Shown: in pieces, positions 34,061 through 43,015 of the stretch | How the letters are laid out: each line of letters opens with the position of its first letter | Position numbering within the stretch: position 1 is the first letter of the stretch | Assembly (NCBI GenBank): GCA_963830495.1 | Contig: CAWHMS010000001.1 | Coordinates: 62,001-126,000, forward strand | DNA: 64,000 bases | Direction: 5' to 3' | Source of the DNA: CAWHMS01 sp963830495 | GTDB lineage: Bacteria > Actinomycetota > Actinomycetes > Propionibacteriales > Nocardioidaceae | Made by a program: the position numbers and the translations under genes | The notes under the pieces: model-generated | Told to the model about the DNA's origin: nothing | What the model saw: only the letters and a program-made list of their open reading frames with translations | Database searches by the model: none

Positions 34061-34885
34061 ATGCCATTCTTCGAAGGCCCTCGGGGTCGCATCTACCACG
34101 ACTCATGGCTGCCGGAGGGCGATGCCCGCGCAGCCGTGGTCCTCACGCACGGATACGGGGAGCACCTGGGGTTGTACGACGCCCTGGCCCGACGACTCGT
34201 CGACGAGGGTCTGGCCGTGCACGCGCTCGACAGCATCGGCCACGGCCGCAGTGACGGGGAGCGAGCCGTGGTGGACACCTGGGACGATCACGTGGCCGAC
34301 GTTCACGAGCTCGCCGACTGGGTCGACGCCAGGTATCCCGGCCGGCCGGTGGTCCTCCTCGGTCACTCGTCCGGGGCCGTGACCGTGACCCTGCTGGCGC
34401 TGCGGTACCCGGAGGTGGCTGATGCCCTGGTGCTGTCGGGTGCGCCGCTGCGCCCGTTGCCCTGGGTCGAGGCGGAGCTCGAGGCCGGCCATGCCGAGAC
34501 GGAGGGCGGAGATCCGACCGAGGCGCTCAGCACCCACCCGGACTATGTGCACGCGCTGCTGCACGACCCGCTCACGTGGAAAGGTGGCTTCCGCCGCGAG
34601 ACGCTGCTCGCCCTGCGCGGGACGTGGCCAGAGCTCGAGCAGGGGCTGGCGCAGGGCAGGCCCGACGTACCGGTGCTCTTGGTGCACGGCGGCGCGGACC
34701 CCGTGGTGCCCCTCGACTTCGCGTACGAGGTCGCCGGGCAATTGCCGAACGCGCAGGTCCAGGCCTTCCCGGGCGATCTGCACGACGTCCTGAACGAACA
34801 CGACCGTGACGCGGTGCACGCCTCGGTCGCGGCGTTCTTGGGGGAGCTCCTGGCGGGCTCGAGGGCAGAGTCCGGAGGTGCCTGA
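34061..34885 (+). CDS. Alpha/beta hydrolase, monoacylglycerol lipase-like
   Basis: A 274-residue serine hydrolase. VLTHGYGEHLGLYDALARRL holds the oxyanion HG, LLGHSSGAV carries the nucleophile Ser, VHGGADPVVP the acid Asp and FPGDLHDVLNEH the His. The HGYGEH opening and lid region are those of monoglyceride lipases (hydrolase_4). The natural substrate could be monoacylglycerols or other small esters. ATG 34061 follows AGGAG by 6 nt. It is convergent with the GntR gene, and its C-terminal coding tail is partly repeated after the stop. Confidence 0.85.
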   Translation: MPFFEGPRGRIYHDSWLPEGDARAAVVLTHGYGEHLGLYDALARRLVDEGLAVHALDSIGHGRSDGERAVVDTWDDHVADVHELADWVDARYPGRPVVLLGHSSGAVTVTLLALRYPEVADALVLSGAPLRPLPWVEAELEAGHAETEGGDPTEALSTHPDYVHALLHDPLTWKGGFRRETLLALRGTWPELEQGLAQGRPDVPVLLVHGGADPVVPLDFAYEVAGQLPNAQVQAFPGDLHDVLNEHDRDAVHASVAAFLGELLAGSRAESGGA

Positions 34886-34914
34886 GGGACTCGAGGGTTG
34901 AGCCCGGAGGTGCC
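34858..34914. repeat. 25-bp imperfect direct repeat across the hydrolase stop
   Basis: 34858-34882 and 34890-34914 match at about 22 of 25 positions (both begin CTCGAGGG and end CCGGAGGTGCC). The first copy codes for the last residues of the hydrolase, the second is non-coding. It looks like a small local duplication. Confidence 0.6.
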
Positions 34915-34917
34915 GCA

Positions 34918-35658
34918 CTATCGATCGACGAGCGTCGTCTCGAAGGCGTAGAGCTCGGGGCGGTACAGATGCGTTCCGTACTCGACTGCCCTGCCCTTGT
35001 CGTCGTACGACGTCCGCTGCATGGTCAGCAGCGGGTCGCCCTTGCGTGCGTGCAGATGTCGCGCCTCCTGGGCGTCCGCCCGCCGGGCGCTGATGGTCTG
35101 GTGTGCTACCCGGATGTGGATCGCCACGGCGCGGAAGTGTTCGTAGAGCCCGACCGCTGCGAGGTCGACCACAGCAAGGTCGGTGACGCCGACGGGCACG
35201 AAGTTGCACATCAGGGCGAGTGGTTCTCCGCCCACCGAACGCAGCCGCTCCAGTTGCCAGACCTGGGTGCCGGCGGGCACGTTCAACGCGTGGACCAGGT
35301 CGTCGTGGGCCTCGACCAGATCGAGGGAGAGCACCGCGGTGGAGGGCTCCTTGCCGGCCCCGCGCAGGTCGTCGTTCAGGCTGGTGAGCTCGACCGACCG
35401 TCGAATGGGGCTGTGCACGACCTGCGTCCCCACCCCGCGCTTACGCACGAGCAGACCCTTGTCCACAAGGGTTTGGATGGCCTGACGCAGGGTGGGGCGG
35501 GACAACCCGAGCTGATCAGCCAGGACCAGCTCATTCGCGAGCCGGTCACCCGGCACCAGCGCACCGTCGACGATGGCCCGCTCGAGCTGCTCGGCTACCT
35601 GGAAGTAGAGCGGCACCGGGCTCGAGCGGTTGACGGTCACGTCGGGGAAGGGGGCCAC
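34918..35658 (-). CDS. GntR/HutC-family repressor of the inositol operon
   Basis: A 246-residue regulator. The winged helix (about residues 12-80) has PLYFQVAEQLERAIVDGALV, LANELVLADQLGLSRPTLRQ and KRGVGTQV; the C-terminal UTRA domain (about 95-240) binds a small effector. It is divergent from the iol operon, which is the usual place of the local repressor, so the effector is probably an inositol pathway intermediate. GTG start at 35658 follows GAGG by a few nt. It probably also represses itself through sites at 35750-35800. Confidence 0.85.
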   Translation of the reverse strand: MAPFPDVTVNRSSPVPLYFQVAEQLERAIVDGALVPGDRLANELVLADQLGLSRPTLRQAIQTLVDKGLLVRKRGVGTQVVHSPIRRSVELTSLNDDLRGAGKEPSTAVLSLDLVEAHDDLVHALNVPAGTQVWQLERLRSVGGEPLALMCNFVPVGVTDLAVVDLAAVGLYEHFRAVAIHIRVAHQTISARRADAQEARHLHARKGDPLLTMQRTSYDDKGRAVEYGTHLYRPELYAFETTLVDR

Positions 35659-35751
35659 GTCACCTCGTTCTCGTCAACATTCGGGTGCTCAGGGAGCCTG
35701 GTCCGAGGGCATCGATCCCCTAGGGATAAGCGTCGCCATCCTAGCCGAATG

Positions 35752-35819
35752 TGTCCTTATGTTGCGACGTCAATATGTCTTTACAAACTCTTGACATGTT
35801 GTTCATCGGTCAGCAGACT
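35752..35819 (+). promoter_or_regulatory. iol operon promoter and candidate operators
   Basis: TTGACA (35791-35796) and CAGACT (35814-35819) are 17 nt apart and 7 nt from the ATG of iolE, so the transcript is likely leaderless. Related short words lie upstream and around it: TGTCCTTA (35752-35759), TGTCTTTACA with TGT/ACA symmetry (35776-35785) and the palindrome ACATGT inside the -35 region. These are candidate GntR sites. The stretch is AT-rich for this genome. Confidence 0.5.
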
Positions 35820-35826
35820 TCAGGTC

Positions 35827-36741
35827 ATGACCCAGACCACCGCTGCTGGCCCTAGGCCGCGGCGGCGCCGTCCGCTCGAGCAGCGGATCGCGGGTGCACC
35901 GATCTCCTGGGGGGTCTGCGAGGTGCCGGGATGGGGTCATCAGCTCGAGCCGGACCGGGTGCTCGCTGAGATGCGCGAGATCGGACTGACGGCGACGGAG
36001 TTCGGGCCGGTGGGGTTCCTCGCCGATGAGCCACGCGCCCGGTCACAGCAGCTCGCGGAGCATGGCCTGCGGGCTGCGGGCGGGTTCCTGCCCGTGCTCC
36101 TGCATGACGCCGGCGTCGATCCGCTGCCGGTCGTCGACGCCTTCATCGACGGCTGCTTGGCGGCGCAGGCCGAGGTTGTCGTGCTCGCCGCTGTGACCGG
36201 CCTCGCGGGCTACGACGAGCGCACGGTGCTCGACGATCTCGGCTGGCAAACCCTGCTCGGCAACCTCGACCGGGTCGCTGAACATGCGGTGTCCCGCGGC
36301 GTCGTCGCGAGCCTGCATCCGCACGTCGGCACGATGGTCCAGTCCGGGGCGGAAACCCTGCGGGTGCTGGAAGGTTCACGCATCGGACTCTGCGTCGACA
36401 CCGGACATCTGTCCGTGGCGGGCGCCGATCCCGTCACCCTGGCGCTGGAGCACCCCGACCGAGTGGTGCACGTGCACCTCAAAGACGTTGATCTCGCGCT
36501 CGCCGACGAGGTGCTCGCCGGTGGCCGGTCGTTCGGTGCCGCGGTGAAGGAGGGCATCTTCCGTCCGCTCGGACGCGGGGATCTCGACATCGCCGCACTC
36601 GTCCGGGCCTTGGAGCGCGGCGGCTACCAGGGTTGGTACGTGCTCGAACAGGATGTGATGCTCGACGGGACGCCGACCGACGCGGGTCCCATGGCCGACG
36701 TACGGACCAGCCTCGACTTCCTGCGGGGGCTCAGCGGATGA
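35827..36741 (+). CDS. iolE: Inosose dehydratase-like TIM-barrel protein (IolE)
   Basis: A 304-residue protein of the sugar phosphate isomerase/epimerase (AP endonuclease 2) fold. IAGAPISWGVCEVPGWG is the typical IolE start; SLHPHVGTMVQ, LCVDTGHLSVAGADP and VVHVHLKDVD carry metal ligands of the barrel; REIGLTATEFGPVGFL is common to the group. IolE removes water from scyllo-inosose. IolH- or IolI-type isomerases share the fold, but as the only such gene in an otherwise complete operon IolE is the best reading. First gene of the operon; its stop overlaps the ATG of iolC. Confidence 0.82.
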   Translation: MTQTTAAGPRPRRRRPLEQRIAGAPISWGVCEVPGWGHQLEPDRVLAEMREIGLTATEFGPVGFLADEPRARSQQLAEHGLRAAGGFLPVLLHDAGVDPLPVVDAFIDGCLAAQAEVVVLAAVTGLAGYDERTVLDDLGWQTLLGNLDRVAEHAVSRGVVASLHPHVGTMVQSGAETLRVLEGSRIGLCVDTGHLSVAGADPVTLALEHPDRVVHVHLKDVDLALADEVLAGGRSFGAAVKEGIFRPLGRGDLDIAALVRALERGGYQGWYVLEQDVMLDGTPTDAGPMADVRTSLDFLRGLSG

Positions 36742-37697
36742 CCGGTCACGACGAGGGCTTTGACGTGATCACGATGGGCCGCGTCGGCGTCGACATCTAC
36801 CCCGACCAGGTGGGCGTCGGCCTCGAAGACGTGACACGTTTCGGGAAGTACCTCGGCGGCAGCGCCACCAACGTGGCCGTGGCCGCAGCGCGGCACGGCC
36901 GCCGGACAGCAGTCGTGACCCGCACCGGCGCCGATCCCTTCGGGCGCTATATCCATCGGGCGTTGCGCGGTTTCGGCGTCGACGATCGATTCGTGACGGC
37001 CGTCGACGACCTGCCAACGCCGGTCACCTTCTGCGAGATGTTTCCGCCGGATGACTTCCCGCTGTACTTCTACCGGTTGCCGACGGCACCCGACCTCCAG
37101 ATCCACCCCGACGAACTGGACTTCCAGGCGATTACCGCCGCCCGCATCCTGTGGGTCACCGGCACCGGATTGAGCGAGGAGCCATCCCGCTCGGCGACGC
37201 TGGCGGCCCTGCGCGCGAGGGACGACAGCGGCCTGACCATCCTCGATCTCGACTACCGACCCATGTTCTGGACGTCGGCCGACGAGGCACGACGGCACAT
37301 CGGCACGGCTGTGGGCCTCGTCGATGTCGCAGTCGGAAACCTCGAAGAGTGCGAGATCGCCGTAGGCGAACGGGACCCCAAGGCGGCCGCGCACGCACTC
37401 TTGGAGGCGGGTGTCCGGCTCGCAGTGGTCAAGCAGGGGCCTGCCGGGGTGCTCGGTGCGGACCAGGAGGAGTCGATCATCGTGCCTCCGATGGATGTCG
37501 AGGTCGTCAACGGGCTTGGTGCGGGCGACGCGTTCGGAGGCGCGTTGTGCCACGCTCTGCTTGCAGGCTGGGACGTGCAGACGACGCTGCGCTTCGCGAA
37601 TGCTGCCGGCGCCGTCGTGGCCGGCCGCCTCGCCTGCGCGGACGCAATGCCCACGACGGCTGAGCTCGATGCGGTCCTCGAGAAGGGCCGCGCATGA
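36738..37697 (+). CDS. iolC: 5-dehydro-2-deoxygluconokinase
   Basis: A 319-residue PfkB-type kinase. ITMGRVGVDIYPDQ starts the fold, FGKYLGGSATNVAVAAARHG binds the sugar, and VVNGLGAGDAFGGALCHALL has the catalytic Asp and anion hole. The DIYPDQ and CEMFPPDDFPLYFYR segments are features of IolC. It phosphorylates 5-dehydro-2-deoxy-D-gluconate, giving the substrate for aldol cleavage. ATGA overlaps join it to the genes on both sides. It does not carry the C-terminal DUF2090 aldolase domain found fused in enterobacterial IolC; the next gene may fill that role. Confidence 0.88.
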   Translation: MTGHDEGFDVITMGRVGVDIYPDQVGVGLEDVTRFGKYLGGSATNVAVAAARHGRRTAVVTRTGADPFGRYIHRALRGFGVDDRFVTAVDDLPTPVTFCEMFPPDDFPLYFYRLPTAPDLQIHPDELDFQAITAARILWVTGTGLSEEPSRSATLAALRARDDSGLTILDLDYRPMFWTSADEARRHIGTAVGLVDVAVGNLEECEIAVGERDPKAAAHALLEAGVRLAVVKQGPAGVLGADQEESIIVPPMDVEVVNGLGAGDAFGGALCHALLAGWDVQTTLRFANAAGAVVAGRLACADAMPTTAELDAVLEKGRA

Positions 37698-38582
37698 GCG
37701 TTGACATCACCGAGCTGCTGGCCACCAGGGTGCACGAACCCGGCCGCGTCGCGGAGCTCTTCGAGTCCAGGGCCCGACCCGGCCGGCTGGTCGACGCAAC
37801 CGGGCGGCTGATGCTGGTTGCAGCCGATCATCCAGCCCGCGGCGCCCTGCGCGCCGGCAGTGACGCCTTCGCCATGGCGGATCGGTGGGACCTGTTGCGG
37901 CGGCTGGCGACGGCTGTCTCCCGCCCCGGCGTTGACGGCGTGCTCGGCACGGCCGACATCGTCGAGGACCTGCTGCTGATCGGTGCACTGGACGGGAAGG
38001 TCGTCATCGGCTCGATGAATCGCGGCGGCCTCGCGGGCACAGCCTTCGAGATCGATGATCGCTTCACCGGGTACGACGCCGCCGCGCTGGAGCGACGCGG
38101 CCTACAGGGCGGCAAGATGCTGCTTCGCATCGATCCCGGCGACGTGCTCACCGCGCCGACCATGCAGGCGTGCGCGCACGCGATCGGCGACCTTGCGTCG
38201 CGGGGGTTGCTCGCGATGGTCGAGCCCTTCATCTCGCACCGCATCGAGGGGCGCGTGCACAACGACCTGAGCGCGGAGGCGGTCGTCCGGTCGGCGACAG
38301 TCGCTGCCGGCCTCGGCTGGACCAGTGCGCACACCTGGCTCGAAGCTGCCGGTCATCGATGACATGGAGCCGGTGCTCAGCGCGACCAACCTTCCGGTGG
38401 TGCTCCTCGGAGGCGAGGTGTCAGCAGACCAGGAAACCCAGTTCGCCCAATGGGAGAAGGTGCTGGCGCGGCCTCAGGTGCGAGGCATGGTGGTCGGCCG
38501 ATCGCTCCTCTACCCGCCGGGTGGAGACGTCGCCGCCGCAGTCGATGCCGTGGTCGAGATGGTGAAGGGCAGTGCGCCATGA
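37694..38582 (+). CDS. Cgl0159-family (beta/alpha)8 aldolase-like protein, frameshifted
   Basis: A TIM-barrel protein of about 295 residues of the kind named after Corynebacterium Cgl0159 and found in iol clusters, related to DeoC/LacD aldolases. LVAADHPARGAL is near the start, LLRIDPGDVLTAPTM and MVEPFISHRIEGRVHND are central, and PVVLLGGEVSADQ and VRGMVVGRSLLYPP form the last strands with the phosphate-binding GGE and GRS loops. One extra base near 38341 breaks it: HTWL must be followed by KLPVIDDMEP. By place it should split 2-deoxy-5-keto-gluconate 6-phosphate into DHAP and malonic semialdehyde, as no IolJ is present. This is inference. Confidence 0.75.
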
Positions 38583-39490
38583 CCTCACCTGACCTCCTGC
38601 ACCGTCACCACCTACAGCCGCCGGGCGACCCGGAGTACTCCGGCCTGTTCGGCACTGACACCTTTGCACTGACGATCACACCTGAGTCCGCGGGATGGTC
38701 CTACAGCGGCCTTACTGTGCGGACGATGCGGACCGACGAGAGTCTGGAGCTGACGACGGGTGACGTCGAGATGCTCGTTCTCCCGCTGGCGGGTTCGTGT
38801 TCGGTCTCGCTCGAGGGCGAGAGGCTGGACGTGCGCGGCCGGCCCGACGTCTTCAGCGGCCCCACCGACTTCGTCTATGTTCCGCGGGACTCAAGCGTCG
38901 TGGTCACGGCGACGGTGGGCGGCCGCTTTGCGTTTCCGTCTGCTCGGTGTACGGCGCGCAAGCCGTTCCGGCACCAGCCCGCCGACGCTGTCCCGGTCGA
39001 GCTGCGCGGCGCGGGACGCGCGAGCCGCCAGGTCAACAACTTCTGCACCCCCGAGGCGTTCGATGCAGACAAGCTCATCGCGTGCGAGGTGGTGACTCCG
39101 GGTGGCAACTGGTCGTCATACCCGCCGCACAAGCATGACGAGTCCTCGCCGACCGAGAGCGTCCTCGAAGAGATCTACTACTTCGAGATCGCGCCCGGTC
39201 CTGGCGGTCCGGGAATGGCCTACCAGCGGGTGTACGGCCACGGAGACACGCACATCGACGTACTTGCCGAGGTGCGTAGCGGCGATACGGTGCTGATTCC
39301 CTACGGTTGGCATGGACCGTCGATGGCGGTACCGGGCTACGACCTCTACTACTTGAATGTGATGGCAGGTCCTGACGAGGAGCGCAGCTGGCTGATCTGC
39401 GACGACCCGGCCCATGCCTGGGTCCGGGCGACCTGGGCGGACCAGGAGATCGATCCGCGCCTGCTCCGTGGGGGGAGGGAGAGCCGATGA
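38579..39490 (+). CDS. iolB: 5-deoxy-glucuronate isomerase
   Basis: A 303-residue bicupin that turns 5-deoxy-D-glucuronate into 5-dehydro-2-deoxy-D-gluconate. The second cupin has the metal-binding YPPHKHDE and the later Glu/His set (EEIYYFEI; YGHGDTHIDVLAEV; YGWHGPSMAVPGYDLYYLNV), as in IolB. The length fits the family. It overlaps the aldolase gene and the iolD gene by ATGA at each end, so translation is linked along the operon. Confidence 0.92.
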   Translation: MTSPDLLHRHHLQPPGDPEYSGLFGTDTFALTITPESAGWSYSGLTVRTMRTDESLELTTGDVEMLVLPLAGSCSVSLEGERLDVRGRPDVFSGPTDFVYVPRDSSVVVTATVGGRFAFPSARCTARKPFRHQPADAVPVELRGAGRASRQVNNFCTPEAFDADKLIACEVVTPGGNWSSYPPHKHDESSPTESVLEEIYYFEIAPGPGGPGMAYQRVYGHGDTHIDVLAEVRSGDTVLIPYGWHGPSMAVPGYDLYYLNVMAGPDEERSWLICDDPAHAWVRATWADQEIDPRLLRGGRESR

Positions 39491-41472
39491 GTGCCACGAG
39501 ACTGACCGTTGCTCAGGCGCTCGTTCGATTCCTGGAGCAGCAGTACGTCGAGCGCGACGGCGCTGAGACGCCGTTCTTCGCGGGTTGCTGGGGCATCTTC
39601 GGCCATGGCAACGTGGCTGGTATCGGACAGGCCCTGTTGGAGCGGGAGCAGGCGGCAACCGGAGCCGACGGGGACGGCGGAGGGCATGTGCTGCGCTACC
39701 ACCAGGCCCGCAACGAGCAAGCCATGGTGCATGCAGCCGTCGGCTATGCGCGGCACCGCGACCGGCTCTCCACGTTCGCCTGCACTGCCTCCGTCGGACC
39801 AGGGTCGACGAACATGGTCACGGGTGCGGCGCTCGCGACGATCAACCGGATCCCGGTGCTGCTGCTCCCGGGAGATGTCTTCGCGACCCGGGTGGCCAAC
39901 CCGGTGCTGCAGGAGCTCGAGGACCCGACGTCGATGGACGTGAGCGTCAACGACACGCTCAGGCCCGTCTCGCGATACTGGGACCGGATCAACCGACCCG
40001 AGCAGCTGCCGATGGCACTTCTCGCGGCGATGCGCGTGCTCACCGACCCGTCGGAGACCGGCGCCGTGACGCTGTCGCTCCCGCAGGACGTGCAGGCCGA
40101 GGGATTCGACTGGGACGACGCGCTCTTCGCCCGCCGGGTCTGGCACGTGGCCCGGCCCGCCATCGATGACGGAGCACTCCGACGAGCGGTCGACCTCATC
40201 CGCGACGCGCGGACGCCGCTCATCGTGGCCGGCGGTGGGGTGATCTACTCGGGTGCTACGCAGGCTCTGCGGGTCTTCGCCGAGGTGACGGGGGTCCCGG
40301 TCGCCGAGACCCAGGCCGGCAAGGGGTCGATGCAGTACGACCATCCGCAGTCCGTGGGTGCCCTCGGAGCCACCGGCACGACGGCTGCTGACGCGCTGGC
40401 CGCGGAGGCAGACCTGGTGCTCGGCATCGGTACGCGCTACAGCGATTTCACCACGGCGTCCAAGACGGTCTTCGCCCATCCGGACGTGCGATTCGTCAAC
40501 CTCAACGTAGCCGCTTTCGACGCCCACAAGCTGGCTGCCGTCGCCGCCGTCGCAGACGCCCGTCGCGGCCTCGAGCAGCTGACCGATGCGGTGGGCGACT
40601 GGCACGCTCCGGCGCCGTACACCCAGCAGGCACAAGAGCTCGCCCGCGAATGGGACACAACCGTGCAGCGTGCCCACGACCTCGGTCACACCCCGCTGCC
40701 GGCACAGTCGGAGGTGCTGGGAGTCGTCAACCGACTGTCCGGACCGCGCGATGTCGTGGTCTGTGCGGCCGGCTCGATGCCGGGCGATCTGCACAAGCTG
40801 TGGCGCACTCGCGACCCGAAGGGCTACCACGTCGAGTACGGCTTCTCCTGCATGGGCTACGAGATCGCGGGTGGGCTCGGCGTCAAGATGGCTGTGCTCG
40901 ACACCGACGACGACCGCGACGTCTTCGTCATGGTCGGCGACGGCTCCTACCTGATGATGGCGCAAGAGCTGGTCACCGCCGTCCAGGAAGGGGTCAAGCT
41001 GATCGTCGTCTTGGTGCAGAACCACGGGTTCGCCTCCATCGGGGCGCTGTCGGAGTCGCTCGGCTCGCAGCGGTTCGGCACCCGTTATCGGTACCGCACC
41101 GCCCGTGGCCTGGACGGCGACGTGCTGCCCGTCGACCTGGCCGCCAATGCCGCCAGCCTGGGTGCCCGGGTGATCCGCGCCGCGGACATCGCGGAGTTTG
41201 AGAAGGCTCTGACCGAGGCGCAGGCGGCACAGACGACGGTGGTGATCCACGTCGAGACGGATCCGCTCGTGCCGTCGCCCGCCAGCCCGGCGTGGTGGGA
41301 CGTGCCGGTGGCGGAGACAGCCACGCTGGCCAGCACCCGCGAGGCGCGTACGACGTACGAGCAGAACAAGACGCGGCAGCGCCCCTACCTTGGCCCACCC
41401 CACGAGTTGTCAGACCCCAGTGGCGCCATAGGGCAACCACGGTCTGACAAGTCGGCAGAAGGAGAGAGATGA
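39487..41472 (+). CDS. iolD: 3D-(3,5/4)-trihydroxycyclohexane-1,2-dione hydrolase
   Basis: A 661-residue thiamine diphosphate enzyme that opens the inositol-derived ring. The N-terminal Pyr domain has YHQARNEQAMVHAAVGYA with the cofactor-activating Glu; the middle domain starts near residue 215 (ARTPLIVAGGGVIYSGATQ); the C-terminal PP domain has VMVGDGSYLMMAQEL and later VLVQNHGF for the Mg-ThDP site. The segment FFAGCWGIFGHGNVAGIGQA is typical of IolD. ATGA overlaps join it to iolB and the aldehyde dehydrogenase. Confidence 0.93.
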   Translation: MSATRLTVAQALVRFLEQQYVERDGAETPFFAGCWGIFGHGNVAGIGQALLEREQAATGADGDGGGHVLRYHQARNEQAMVHAAVGYARHRDRLSTFACTASVGPGSTNMVTGAALATINRIPVLLLPGDVFATRVANPVLQELEDPTSMDVSVNDTLRPVSRYWDRINRPEQLPMALLAAMRVLTDPSETGAVTLSLPQDVQAEGFDWDDALFARRVWHVARPAIDDGALRRAVDLIRDARTPLIVAGGGVIYSGATQALRVFAEVTGVPVAETQAGKGSMQYDHPQSVGALGATGTTAADALAAEADLVLGIGTRYSDFTTASKTVFAHPDVRFVNLNVAAFDAHKLAAVAAVADARRGLEQLTDAVGDWHAPAPYTQQAQELAREWDTTVQRAHDLGHTPLPAQSEVLGVVNRLSGPRDVVVCAAGSMPGDLHKLWRTRDPKGYHVEYGFSCMGYEIAGGLGVKMAVLDTDDDRDVFVMVGDGSYLMMAQELVTAVQEGVKLIVVLVQNHGFASIGALSESLGSQRFGTRYRYRTARGLDGDVLPVDLAANAASLGARVIRAADIAEFEKALTEAQAAQTTVVIHVETDPLVPSPASPAWWDVPVAETATLASTREARTTYEQNKTRQRPYLGPPHELSDPSGAIGQPRSDKSAEGER

Positions 41473-42971
41473 AGACCATCGACCACTGGATCGCGGGGAA
41501 GCCGACTGCCGGCTCGTCGAGCAGAACCGGCCGAGTGTGGAATCCGGCGACCGGACAGCAGCAGGCCGAGGTCGTGCTCGCGAGCGGGTCAGACGTCGAC
41601 GACGCTGTCGCTGCCGCCAAGGAAGCGTTCGCCGGCTGGTCGCAGGCGTCGTTGAGCAAGCGCACCAGCATCATGTTCGCGTTCCGAGAGCTGGTGCACG
41701 CAAACATCGGGCGGATCGCGGAGGCGATCACCGACGAGCACGGCAAGGTGCTGTCCGACGCCGCCGGCGAGGTGCAACGCGGTCTCGAGGTGGTGGAGTT
41801 CGCCTGCGGGATCCCGCAGCTGCTCAAAGGTGAGTTCTCCGCCCAGGTCTCCACCGGCGTGGACCTCTACTCCTTCCGCGAGCCGCTGGGAGTGTGCGCC
41901 GGCATCACCCCGTTCAACTTCCCGGCCATGGTGCCGATGTGGATGTTCCCCGTGGCGATCGCCTGTGGCAACACCTTCATCCTCAAGCCCAGTGAGCGGG
42001 ATCCGTCCGCGTCGCTGATCATGGCTGAGCTGTGGGCCGACGCCGGGCTGCCGGAGGGCGTGTTCAACGTCGTACACGGAGATAAGGACGCCGTCGACGG
42101 ATTGCTCGACCATCCGGACGTGGCCGCCGTCTCGTTCGTCGGGTCCACCCCGATCGCTCGCTACATCCACCAGCGCGCCAGCTCACACGGCAAGCGAGTG
42201 CAGGCGTTGGGAGGCGCCAAGAACCACGCCATCATCCTCCCCGACGCGGACCTCGACTACGCCTCGGACCAGCTGGTGGCTGCGGCGTTCGGCTCTGCCG
42301 GCGAGCGGTGTATGGCGATCTCCGCGGCCGTCACGGTCGGTGGCGCAGGCGATCCTCTGGTGTCACTTGTCAACGACAAGGCACGTGCAGTGAAGGTCGG
42401 CTCCGGCCGCGACGCATCGAGCGAGATGGGCCCGGTGGTCACGCCGGAGGCACGCGATCGCATCGTGGGCCTGATCGGTACCGGTGAGGCGCAGGGGGCG
42501 CGCGTGCCGGTCGACGGTCGCGGCCTCCGGGTGGACGGGTTCGAGGACGGGTTCTTCGTCGGTCCGACCGTCATCGATGACGTGACGCCGGACATGGACG
42601 TCTACCGGGAGGAGATCTTCGGTCCGGTGCTCTCCGTGCTGCGCAGTGATGACGTCGACGACGCGATCGCACTGATCAATGCCAACCCGTACGGCAACGG
42701 GACCGCGATCTTCACCTCGAGCGGAGAGGCGGCGCGTCGCTTCCAACGCGGGGTCCAGGTAGGCATGATCGGTGTCAACGTGCCGATTCCGGTGCCGATG
42801 GCCTACTACTCGTTCGGTGGGTGGAAGGACTCACTCTTCGGAGACAAGCACATCCACGGGCCGGAAGGTGTCTCGTTCTACACCCGGGCCAAGGTCGTCA
42901 CCTCGCGCTGGCCCCATGTCGAGCATGCCGAGCATCAGCAAGCACATCTCAACTTCCCTACGTCCCAATGA
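41469..42971 (+). CDS. mmsA: CoA-acylating methylmalonate-semialdehyde dehydrogenase
   Basis: A 500-residue aldehyde dehydrogenase (IolA/MmsA). It oxidises malonic semialdehyde to acetyl-CoA (or methylmalonate semialdehyde to propionyl-CoA) with NAD and CoA. The catalytic Cys is in GSAGERCMAIS. The stretch VQALGGAKNHAIILPDADL replaces the ELGGK of ordinary aldehyde dehydrogenases, so the general-base Glu is missing, which marks the CoA-acylating class. It ends the catabolic part of the operon; the transporter genes start 44 nt on. ATG overlaps the iolD stop and GAAGGAGAG lies just before it. Confidence 0.92.
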   Translation: MKTIDHWIAGKPTAGSSSRTGRVWNPATGQQQAEVVLASGSDVDDAVAAAKEAFAGWSQASLSKRTSIMFAFRELVHANIGRIAEAITDEHGKVLSDAAGEVQRGLEVVEFACGIPQLLKGEFSAQVSTGVDLYSFREPLGVCAGITPFNFPAMVPMWMFPVAIACGNTFILKPSERDPSASLIMAELWADAGLPEGVFNVVHGDKDAVDGLLDHPDVAAVSFVGSTPIARYIHQRASSHGKRVQALGGAKNHAIILPDADLDYASDQLVAAAFGSAGERCMAISAAVTVGGAGDPLVSLVNDKARAVKVGSGRDASSEMGPVVTPEARDRIVGLIGTGEAQGARVPVDGRGLRVDGFEDGFFVGPTVIDDVTPDMDVYREEIFGPVLSVLRSDDVDDAIALINANPYGNGTAIFTSSGEAARRFQRGVQVGMIGVNVPIPVPMAYYSFGGWKDSLFGDKHIHGPEGVSFYTRAKVVTSRWPHVEHAEHQQAHLNFPTSQ

Positions 42972-43015
42972 TTTCCAACAAGTCCGCGCGAAGCGGCCGA
43001 TCAAGGAGAAACAGC

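Noticed and set aside
39349..41403. 684-codon minus-strand frame
   Set aside because: Antisense to iolD, whose thiamine enzyme motifs are complete.
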